Positions 1 through 4,853 of a stretch of 12,603 nt of DNA are shown one piece after another. Under the pieces are notes generated by a model. The model did not search any database. It was not told the origin of the DNA and worked only from the letters and a program-made list of their open reading frames with translations. Origin of the DNA: a bacterium (GTDB lineage: Bacteria > Dependentiae > Babeliae > Babeliales > RVW-14); contig RGUK01000032.1 of NCBI GenBank assembly GCA_010027825.1, positions 1 to 12,603 of the forward strand, in the 5' to 3' direction. Position 1 is the first letter of the stretch. Each line of letters begins with the position of its first letter. Position numbers and translations under genes: made by a program.

Positions 1-153
1 GGCGCGGTTGTTGACGATCCGGTTTTGCCCAACGGCCCGGTTTCTCCGGGGTCGCTTCCGGGGAACGCCTGCGGCGAACCGGCGTTTCTCCTGGGTCTGA
101 CGCCTGCCGCTGGCCGAAATCTCGCCGGCCAAGTTGTGCAATTGACGTTCTAA
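1..153 (+). CDS. C-terminal end of an unidentified protein (partial)
   Basis: Frame 1 is open from the window edge for 50 codons and ends at TAA 151-153; the two other plus frames hit stops early. The tail reads as a Gly/Pro/Ala-rich stretch with repeated turns (for example PNGPVSPGSLPGN) and ends in VVQLTF. The base composition is G+C rich, like the next gene, which supports one shared coding block. The start and most of the protein lie outside the window, so no family can be assigned. A chance open frame is possible in G+C-rich DNA, hence moderate confidence. Confidence 0.5.
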   Translation, partial: GAVVDDPVLPNGPVSPGSLPGNACGEPAFLLGLTPAAGRNLAGQVVQLTF

Positions 154-192
154 TCGCTGCTAAATTTTTGCAGTAATTACGTCATATTAATT

Positions 193-223
193 GTAGTGCC
201 CGCCGAATTGTATCGGCGACTAC
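193..223 (+). promoter_or_regulatory. Hairpin in the leader of the 242-658 gene
   Basis: The arms CGCCGA (201-206) and TCGGCG (213-218) pair perfectly around a 6-base loop, and GTAG (193-196) can pair with CTAC (220-223) as an outer stem. The structure ends 7 bases before the GGAG ribosome site at 231-234. There is no T-run after it, so it is not a canonical terminator of the preceding gene. It could be a 5' leader structure or a processing site; the function is unknown. The rest of the 154-241 gap holds no promoter that I trust. Confidence 0.35.
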
Positions 224-230
224 GTCTCAT

Positions 231-234
231 GGAG
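231..234 (+). promoter_or_regulatory. Ribosome binding site that fixes the start at 242
   Basis: GGAG lies 7 bases before ATG 242-244, a good Shine-Dalgarno spacing. It supports the first ATG over the in-frame ATG three codons later. Confidence 0.7.
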
Positions 235-241
235 TTGTCTA

Positions 242-658
242 ATGACGACAATGAAGACGGCGCGCAATCACAACGCCGCAGTGGGTAAAATCCGCACGCC
301 GCGCCGAGTGCCGGATGCGGCGATCACCGCCATCGAGGCGGTGATGGAGGCGGGCGGCGGGCCCCCGGGCGACGCGGAAGACGCGGTGCTATTCTGGCGC
401 CGCCGTCTGCATGAAGAGGTGGGCGCCGCCACCGCCGCTGAAAAGCGGCGCTGGACGGAGTGGCTGAACGCCTATGTGGCGGCCACGAAGCGCGGCGAGG
501 CCGCAAAGTTCGAGGTCGGCTCCGAGGAGCCGACCATCATCCAGTACCGCCGCGTGCGGGCGGACGTCGAGTCCGTAGCGCGGGCGCAAGCCTACCGCGC
601 GGCCGCGGCCGGGTTGGATGAGAGGGCGGAAGCAATTGACTACCCGTACTGCGGGTAG
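242..658 (+). CDS. Hypothetical protein, Ala/Arg/Glu-rich (138 aa)
   Basis: I do not recognise this protein. The ATG has GGAG seven bases upstream. The chain is rich in Ala, Arg and Glu, without a membrane segment, signal peptide or cysteine pair, and reads as mostly helical. The N-terminal 30 residues are basic. The middle has a helix-like stretch around residues 48-80 (LFWRRRLHEEV, then AEKRRWTEWLNAYVAATKR), and residues 88-110 carry EVGSEEPTIIQYRRVRADV. Basic helices of this kind suit a nucleic-acid-binding or structural accessory protein, but that is only a guess. Codon use is strongly G/C-ending, unlike the genes from 767 onward. The stop codon lies inside a 9-bp hairpin (638-660) and a strong terminator follows, so this is probably the last gene of its transcript. 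Confidence 0.75.
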   Translation: MTTMKTARNHNAAVGKIRTPRRVPDAAITAIEAVMEAGGGPPGDAEDAVLFWRRRLHEEVGAATAAEKRRWTEWLNAYVAATKRGEAAKFEVGSEEPTIIQYRRVRADVESVARAQAYRAAAAGLDERAEAIDYPYCG

Positions 659-660
659 TC
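638..660 (+). repeat. Perfect 9-bp hairpin over the stop codon
   Basis: GACTACCCG (638-646) and CGGGTAGTC (652-660) pair fully around a TACTG loop. The TAG stop at 656-658 of the preceding gene lies in the 3' arm. No T-run follows, so it is not an intrinsic terminator by itself. With the larger hairpin at 671-723 it forms a two-stem 3' end that could stabilise the mRNA or slow ribosomes at the stop. Confidence 0.5.
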
Positions 661-670
661 TGCGTAACGA

Positions 671-734
671 CGGTGCCGTCGGACGCATATCACTTAACTG
701 TGGTATGTTGTCCGACGGCACCGGTTGCGTTTTT
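671..734 (+). terminator. Rho-independent terminator with an unusually long hairpin
   Basis: The arms 671-684 (CGGTGCCGTCGGAC) and 710-723 (GTCCGACGGCACCG) are perfectly complementary over 14 bp. Inside them, CATATCAC (686-693) pairs with GTGGTATG (700-707) with one G-U pair, leaving a TTAACT loop. A T-run at 730-734 follows after a 6-base gap. It stands between the G+C-rich gene 242-658 and the differently composed gene at 767, and probably ends transcription of the former. The near-symmetric stem could stop transcripts from the other side too, but no good T-run serves the minus strand. Confidence 0.7.
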
Positions 735-766
735 GATATCCGCGTTTTCCTTAGCTATTGACCAAA

Positions 767-1237
767 ATGTCTGCCGGAAAAAAAAGTAAAAAGCTCAGCA
801 AAAAAACAACGCCGCGGCCAAAATTTGTCATGGCAGAACCGAACGATGACGCCGAGGCATTTGGCTGGACGCTCGGGAAGTTGCGGCACTTAGTCAGGGA
901 CCGCGACGGTAAGAAGTGGCCGGGACGCGGAGTGTTTGACGCCAATTACAACTACGACACACGCCAGCTTTACGGCCACGTAATCGATTTTATTAATCCA
1001 GCGTTTTTGCAAATTCAACTCGACAGCAATAAGGCGATCCGCGCCGGCGCTATAAAAGTTCGCGACGCCGGTTACACAAAAGAGGCAATTGAAAAATTTC
1101 AGGCGACCGTGTTGCGCGTATTCACGGAAGAGATTCTGCCTGACATTGCCGCGCGATTTAAACCTGTCGCCGGGCTCGTGGCAGAATTTTACGCAGCCCG
1201 GCTCGCGCACATTGAAAAATTTGGCAACGAAGAATAG
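767..1237 (+). CDS. Hypothetical protein with lysine-rich N-terminus (156 aa)
   Basis: I do not recognise the family. I chose ATG 767 over the in-frame TTG at 758; both have weak ribosome sites. Residues 1-20 are very basic (KKSKKLSKK), possibly a disordered nucleic-acid-binding tail. From about residue 25 the protein looks globular, with GWTLGKLRHLVRDRDGKKW, a conserved-looking aromatic patch NYNYDTRQLYGHV, and a C-terminal helical half (residues 100-156). There are no cysteine motifs, membrane segments or signal peptide. Composition is much less G+C rich than the gene before the terminator, so it begins a new compositional block. A 6-bp hairpin (1241-1259) follows the stop but lacks a T-run. 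Confidence 0.75.
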   Translation: MSAGKKSKKLSKKTTPRPKFVMAEPNDDAEAFGWTLGKLRHLVRDRDGKKWPGRGVFDANYNYDTRQLYGHVIDFINPAFLQIQLDSNKAIRAGAIKVRDAGYTKEAIEKFQATVLRVFTEEILPDIAARFKPVAGLVAEFYAARLAHIEKFGNEE

Positions 1238-1240
1238 GCC

Positions 1241-1259
1241 GCGCGTAAAATACACGCGC
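1241..1259 (+). repeat. Small hairpin after the 767-1237 gene
   Basis: GCGCGT (1241-1246) pairs with ACGCGC (1254-1259) around AAAATAC, 4 bases after the stop codon. It is followed by AGAAAAAATAA rather than T residues, so it is a poor terminator on either strand. It may only mark the transcript end. Confidence 0.3.
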
Positions 1260-1310
1260 AGAAAAAATAACCCAACCCGTTGTTTAATTTGAGTGCAGCG
1301 TTCAGGTTAC

Positions 1311-1330
1311 GTTAACAACAGTTAACAACC
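1311..1330. repeat. Two tandem copies of GTTAACAAC(A/C)
   Basis: GTTAACAACA (1311-1320) is followed at once by GTTAACAACC (1321-1330). Each contains the palindrome GTTAAC, so the paired sites are exactly one helical turn apart. The repeat lies in the 106-base gap (1238-1343) between two convergent genes. The spacing suits a protein-binding site, but the convergent position argues against a simple promoter operator. No other feature was seen in that gap apart from the hairpin at 1241-1259. Confidence 0.4.
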
Positions 1331-1343
1331 CAAACAACAGCGG

Positions 1344-1622
1344 CTAACTCAAACTAGCCAACACGACGAAATCGCGGCGGTATCCGGCCACAGGCCCGCG
1401 CTTGCCCATAAGCAATTCGTCATCAGTCTTGCCCGCGTCGTCTACCGGATACGGTCCGCCCGAGTTCGACACGCCCGGCCGGTTGAGGCCCAATTCAGCG
1501 GCTTTCTGCAGTACAGAATTCGAGGTTGCAGCCGACAGCAGTTCTTCGATATTATTGCCGGCGACAACAAATTCGGCACGGCCCGGCGTGACTTTCGAAA
1601 ATTCGTCCAAAATGGTGACCAT
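1344..1622 (-). CDS. Hypothetical protein (92 aa), divergent from the next gene
   Basis: I do not recognise this protein. It reads as a natural small soluble chain: MVTILDEFSKVTPGRAEFVV, a helix-like NNIEELLSAATSNSVLQKAAEL, then a Gly/Pro-rich turn region and a hydrophobic end (FVVLASLS). The plus-strand frame over the same bases is Ser/Pro-rich and less protein-like, so I take the minus frame as real. GGAG lies about 11 bases upstream of the ATG, a slightly long spacing. Its start codon abuts that of the plus-strand gene at 1623 (CATATG), leaving no space for separate promoters. It could be a structural or accessory phage protein. Confidence 0.62.
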   Translation of the reverse strand: MVTILDEFSKVTPGRAEFVVAGNNIEELLSAATSNSVLQKAAELGLNRPGVSNSGGPYPVDDAGKTDDELLMGKRGPVAGYRRDFVVLASLS

Positions 1623-2117
1623 ATGTTGGCTAGCTCCGAGATTGAGAAAATCGAGAAAAAATTGACGTTGCCCATAATATCACCGGTGTTAGGCCTGAGC
1701 AAGTTGCAAATTCGCTCAATTTTTAGCAACGTTTTACGCGAAGAATTGCCGACGCCGGAGCAACCAATTCCCGAAGCGAGCGTCAAATTGCTGCTCACTG
1801 CTTCTATGCTAGAAAATTTAACGTTTTTGAACGCTGAACAGCGCACGTTAATTTTGCAGCAAATTGTCGGGCTGTTTTTTGCGCCGAATGAGGATTTAAA
1901 AAATTCGGCAACGCAACTGATATTTGTCGACGGGCGTTACATCGTATTCACCGGGTCCACAGGGTTCGTGTCGCTAGACTCTGGCGACAACCTAGATGGT
2001 TTGCCAGAGCCGCCGATTGAAACCATCTCGTATAATTTAGACGAGCTCTGCCGGCGCGGATTAGCAAAAATTTATACGCGAATCGGCGAGAATTTACAAA
2101 AGGACCTGCAGGCATGA
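1623..2117 (+). CDS. Hypothetical phage protein (164 aa)
   Basis: I do not recognise the family. The N-terminus (SSEIEKIEKKLTLPIISP) looks like a short amphipathic helix followed by a Leu/Ile-rich helical domain up to about residue 85. The C-terminal half contains a beta-rich section (LIFVDGRYIVFTGSTGFVSL) and an acidic linker ending in a helix (LDELCRRGLAKIY). There is no signal peptide or membrane segment. The start abuts the divergent gene 1344-1622. Its stop overlaps the next start as ATGA (2114-2117), so the two plus-strand genes are translationally coupled and probably act together, for example as structural or assembly proteins. That role is inference from arrangement only. Confidence 0.75.
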   Translation: MLASSEIEKIEKKLTLPIISPVLGLSKLQIRSIFSNVLREELPTPEQPIPEASVKLLLTASMLENLTFLNAEQRTLILQQIVGLFFAPNEDLKNSATQLIFVDGRYIVFTGSTGFVSLDSGDNLDGLPEPPIETISYNLDELCRRGLAKIYTRIGENLQKDLQA

Positions 2118-2785
2118 TTAAGAATATCGAGCAAGAGGCCTGGACAAGCTCAGAAACGTTTGCCAGCGTGTTACTCGCAATGTTTATAGACCGGTTCGGC
2201 ACCGAAGCATTGCAATGGGAGCCGGCTACAATTGCGCTGGAAGTTGAAGACGAATTCAACGTAGAGCTTTCGCAACAGGCGCTCGACAAACTAATCGTCG
2301 CCATTCAGTTGCTTACAACTGATAAATTCTTCAAGAGTACGCCAGACTTCATCATGTTCTGTAACGTACTTTCCGGCGACACATACCGGCCGGATATGTG
2401 GGATCCCGCTGACGCCGAAGAGATTGCGTGGGGCATCACTGAAGCCGCACTGATTTGCCCTCCCGACGAAGATGAGCCGTTTACTGACGAAATTCGCGCT
2501 TATATTGGCGCGGCGCTGGACAGCGAAGGCATCATAACGCCGCCAGACGTCTTAAAACTGGCGATTCGAACCAACCGGGTTAATCCAAGCATCGAAGATT
2601 TTTCGGATGACCCAAATATGTTCAGTGCCGTTTACGCCATCGAGCGGGGCAAGACCGAAGACATTAATCAAACAATTGTGCTCCGCACACAATTGCTGGC
2701 TGCGCAACTAGCCGCATTGAAACTAAAAAACGGCGACGCAAAAAAAATGGCGGAGTTACTGACAAAAGCCATCTCGCAAGAATAG
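2114..2785 (+). CDS. Conserved-looking acidic phage protein of unknown role (223 aa)
   Basis: The protein is acidic and helical. The N-terminal half has a pattern I associate with uncharacterised proteins of large phages (LAMFIDRFGTEALQWEPATI, then DEFNVELSQQALDKLIVAI), followed by FCNVLSGD and DPADAEEIAWGITEAALICPP around residues 80-118. A middle segment (residues 125-150) has IRAYIGAALDSEGIITPPDV. The C-terminal 40 residues form a Lys/Ala/Leu-rich helix. No catalytic motif is visible. The start overlaps the preceding stop by four bases (ATGA), and AAAAGGA lies upstream at 2098-2104. A structural or assembly role is plausible from the context but not shown. Confidence 0.8.
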   Translation: MIKNIEQEAWTSSETFASVLLAMFIDRFGTEALQWEPATIALEVEDEFNVELSQQALDKLIVAIQLLTTDKFFKSTPDFIMFCNVLSGDTYRPDMWDPADAEEIAWGITEAALICPPDEDEPFTDEIRAYIGAALDSEGIITPPDVLKLAIRTNRVNPSIEDFSDDPNMFSAVYAIERGKTEDINQTIVLRTQLLAAQLAALKLKNGDAKKMAELLTKAISQE

Positions 2786-2791
2786 CGACAA

Positions 2792-2992
2792 ATGTTCGTA
2801 TTGACGTTGAAAAAATCCGAAAAAATTTTGCTCAGTCGCGGAGCAATATCAATAACTGTACTCGATGCCGGCAATAATTGCGTACGACTCGGAATTAACG
2901 CACCAAACCATGTCGACATTGTGCGGCCAAAATCGCGCAAAGCCGATCACGCGGTGAAAGTAAACAATGGGCTGGAACGACCGGTTATTTGA
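2792..2992 (+). CDS. csrA: CsrA/RsmA-like RNA-binding translational regulator
   Basis: The first 50 residues align with bacterial CsrA almost without gaps: MFVLTLKKSEKILL at the start, ISITVL in the middle strand, then NNCVRLGINAPNHVDIVR where bacterial CsrA has a VRIGVNAP-type core. CsrA is a small dimer of five beta strands per subunit that binds GGA motifs in mRNA hairpin loops, often at ribosome sites. Leu4 and Arg45 (equivalent to Arg44, a key RNA-contact residue) are kept. The other key arginine, Arg6, is Leu6 here with Lys7-Lys8 beside it, so RNA binding may be altered. One residue is inserted around 15-18. The usual C-terminal helix is replaced by a basic tail (KSRKADHAVKV). The 3' end overlaps the next gene by 26 bases. 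Family assignment is strong; targets are unknown. Confidence 0.85.
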   Translation: MFVLTLKKSEKILLSRGAISITVLDAGNNCVRLGINAPNHVDIVRPKSRKADHAVKVNNGLERPVI

Positions 2993-3218
2993 CGATCCTT
3001 ACAAGCCATACGAAAGTCAAGAAGATCGAGACGCTTATGACAACTGGGCAATGTATGTAGAGTTGTCGAGACTAGAGGCCGCAGCCGGCGCGGGTTTGTC
3101 TTCTCAAACCATTTCGCCCGAGCAGCTCTCGGTTACTGATAAATCTGAACTTAAACCATCAGACGCGCGACCCGATTTAGTCGCGCCAGAAAACGTCCCT
3201 TTTGAGGCCAAGAAATAA
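2967..3218 (+). CDS. Small acidic hypothetical protein (83 aa)
   Basis: I do not recognise a defined domain. The N-terminal part is rich in acidic and aromatic residues (MGWNDRLFDDPYKPYESQED, then RDAYDNWAMYVELSRLEAA), which could form a short helix-rich contact region. From about residue 38 the chain is Ser/Pro/Glu-rich and probably disordered. The start lies inside the last codons of the CsrA-like gene (26-base overlap), so its expression is likely coupled to that gene. It ends three bases before the zinc-ribbon gene at 3221. The overlap with a recognised gene and the compact layout support a real gene, though it is small. Confidence 0.65.
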   Translation: MGWNDRLFDDPYKPYESQEDRDAYDNWAMYVELSRLEAAAGAGLSSQTISPEQLSVTDKSELKPSDARPDLVAPENVPFEAKK

Positions 3219-3220
3219 AA

Positions 3221-3658
3221 ATGGTTACTAACGAAACTTTACTTTGTTCGATTTGCTTTAAGCCTATTCCGCCAAAGCATGAATGGAAATACGGCAATAA
3301 CGCGGCGCCAGTCAACGAAGGGCGCTGCTGCGATAAGTGCAATGAGCGCGTTGTGATTCCAGCGCGTATAAACTTATTTTCGCTCAAGCCGGAGGTCGCC
3401 CGGCAAGTTATCGCCCGCCATAAGAGTGTTGCCGGCGCGGGCGAGTCGAGTAGTTCAAAGGATGATGTTAATACAAAGCCGGCTGCGGCCGAGTCTGCGC
3501 CCGCGCTTGAGCCTAATGAACCGGTGGCGTGGCGGACTTACAACACCGACGGCAGCGAAGCTGTCTATTCGCTCTACGAGCAGGCCCGAGCAGCCGCGGA
3601 CGAACGGAACTGGAAGGTGGAGCCGCTCTACAGGAAACCAGCGCCGGCGAGTGTATAA
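3221..3658 (+). CDS. Zinc-ribbon protein with a C-terminal PLYR-type phage domain (145 aa)
   Basis: Residues 9-12 (CSIC) and 37-40 (CDKC), separated by about 24 residues, form a four-cysteine zinc ribbon; Cys36 next to the second pair is extra. The zinc module is followed by RVVIPARI, then a Ser/Ala/Pro-rich linker (residues 65-95). The C-terminus begins EPVAWRTYNTDGSEAVYSLY and ends WKVEPLYRKP. This resembles the short VAW...PLYR segment at the ends of many phage accessory proteins of unknown role. It is probably a cytoplasmic, nucleic-acid- or protein-binding accessory factor. It is the last plus-strand gene before a convergent minus-strand gene 34 bases away. Confidence 0.75.
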   Translation: MVTNETLLCSICFKPIPPKHEWKYGNNAAPVNEGRCCDKCNERVVIPARINLFSLKPEVARQVIARHKSVAGAGESSSSKDDVNTKPAAAESAPALEPNEPVAWRTYNTDGSEAVYSLYEQARAAADERNWKVEPLYRKPAPASV

Positions 3659-3665
3659 GCGCGTT

Positions 3666-3682
3666 GGCGGCCAGGTGCCGCC
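3666..3682. repeat. Short G+C-rich hairpin between convergent genes
   Basis: GGCGGC (3666-3671) pairs with GCCGCC (3677-3682) around CAGGT in the 34-base gap between the ends of the zinc-ribbon gene and the minus-strand gene. It has no T-run on either side, so at best it is a weak bidirectional stop or an mRNA-end stem. Confidence 0.3.
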
Positions 3683-3692
3683 GCGTGATGAA

Positions 3693-4853
3693 CTATTGCT
3701 GTGCAGCAAGTTCATATAGGCGGTCAAGGCTCAGCAAATCATCCGTAGCCTGGCTGCGCACGACGGCACAAGCTTTCTTCTCGGCCATCAATCGATCTAG
3801 CGTTGCCGCCGCGCCGCGATCAAGCGTCGGCACTACGGCCGCCAATTTATCGCGGTCAATGTATACGCCGCCCGAGCTTAGGGCGTCCGCAATGTCGTCA
3901 CCCAGCCAGTCGCGGATATCGTCTACGGCGAGCTTTTCAAGGTCATCCAACGCGTAAACATTCCCGGTAGTAGTTTCAACGTTTTGCGCCAAAAAGTCTC
4001 GGGCAACTTTTTCGGTAACTGCAAACAGCGTTTCTTCCGGTCGAGTTAATCCGCCGGCGTCATACAACCGATAAAGCTTGGTTTCTCGGTCGACCGCATC
4101 TACTACTTCGGCCAGCTTTAAGAGCGTATCGCGCCGCCGAGATACTTCAGGATTACTGATTACAACGGCAGCCAATTTTGTTAACTGCGCGGCGGCATCG
4201 GCGTGCGTGCGACGAACGAGCTGCGCGCGAGTCTGTAACAATTCCGCCGCCGTTTTTGCGGCACAAAGCCCGAATCCGGCAGATACGGAAACTACTTCGC
4301 CAGTATCGCCCAAATCGGTTTCAAACTGCGCGGCCTTCTCCAGAATTTTTTCTGCAATCCGATGCCGGTCAGCAAACACGAACTCGTCGCGGTATTTAGC
4401 AAAATGCGCGGCGGCAAATTTAACTTCGTTCGCGTTCCGAATTGGCCAGTGCCGTTCTTTGTTCCCGGCGGCATCAAGCCACACTACGGCAAAGTCGTCA
4501 TCTGTAACCGGCTCCGCCGAAGCGGTTTTTTCAAATGCCGGCAAATCCCCCAAGAGCCCAAAATATTCCGCGGCTTTGTATATCCGAGACTTGATTTCCT
4601 GCGCTGCTTTTTCGTTAAATTGAGATTGCTTGTCTGCAAAAAATAGCGCAGACATCCAAGTTGCCGGAGCGGTGTGGCAGGGGTAAAGCTTGTTTTTAGG
4701 ATCAGCGTACAAATGGCGCGGAAGCGACTCGTCGCCGTTCAAACGGGCTGGCGACGCGGTCTTTACAAATTCTGGCGCGGGGCATAATGTCAGCAGCCTG
4801 TGCGCTTCGCGGGCATCGACGTCTTGTACGTGATCAAGCGGAATTTTTGTCAT
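3693..4853 (-). CDS. Conserved-looking phage protein of unknown function (386 aa)
   Basis: I chose the start MTKIPLDHVQD (ATG 4853-4851), with AGG about 8 bases upstream, over the in-frame ATG at 4892 (13 extra residues, no ribosome site). The chain is soluble and Ala/Asp/Leu-rich. Residues 115-150 hold a recognisable block: a beta segment DDFAVVWLDAAGNKERHWPI, then RNANEVKFAAAHFAKYRDEF and DRHRIAEKILEKAAQ. I have the impression of seeing this in uncharacterised proteins of large phages, with no assigned role. The C-terminal half is made of amphipathic helices. There are no cysteine motifs, membrane segments or signal peptide. It could be a structural, scaffold-like or head-associated protein, but nothing proves this. 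The start codon overlaps that of the divergent gene (CATG at 4851-4854). Confidence 0.8.
   Translation of the reverse strand: MTKIPLDHVQDVDAREAHRLLTLCPAPEFVKTASPARLNGDESLPRHLYADPKNKLYPCHTAPATWMSALFFADKQSQFNEKAAQEIKSRIYKAAEYFGLLGDLPAFEKTASAEPVTDDDFAVVWLDAAGNKERHWPIRNANEVKFAAAHFAKYRDEFVFADRHRIAEKILEKAAQFETDLGDTGEVVSVSAGFGLCAAKTAAELLQTRAQLVRRTHADAAAQLTKLAAVVISNPEVSRRRDTLLKLAEVVDAVDRETKLYRLYDAGGLTRPEETLFAVTEKVARDFLAQNVETTTGNVYALDDLEKLAVDDIRDWLGDDIADALSSGGVYIDRDKLAAVVPTLDRGAAATLDRLMAEKKACAVVRSQATDDLLSLDRLYELAAQQ

Noticed and set aside
389..721. A 110-residue minus-strand open frame over the 242-658 gene
   Set aside because: It is Arg/Pro/Leu-rich, crosses the terminator hairpin and has no ribosome site. 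It is a shadow of a G+C-rich plus gene.
1241..1259. Terminator after the 767-1237 gene
   Set aside because: The hairpin is only 6 bp and is followed by A residues, not T, on the plus strand.
1402..1665. An 87-residue plus-strand frame over the minus gene 1344-1622
   Set aside because: It is Ser/Pro-rich with no recognisable pattern and runs across the start of the 1623 gene. The minus frame looks more like a protein.
4078..4623. A 181-residue plus-strand frame inside the 3693-4853 minus gene
   Set aside because: It is Ser/Ala/Arg-rich with low complexity, a reverse shadow of the Ala/Asp-rich minus gene.
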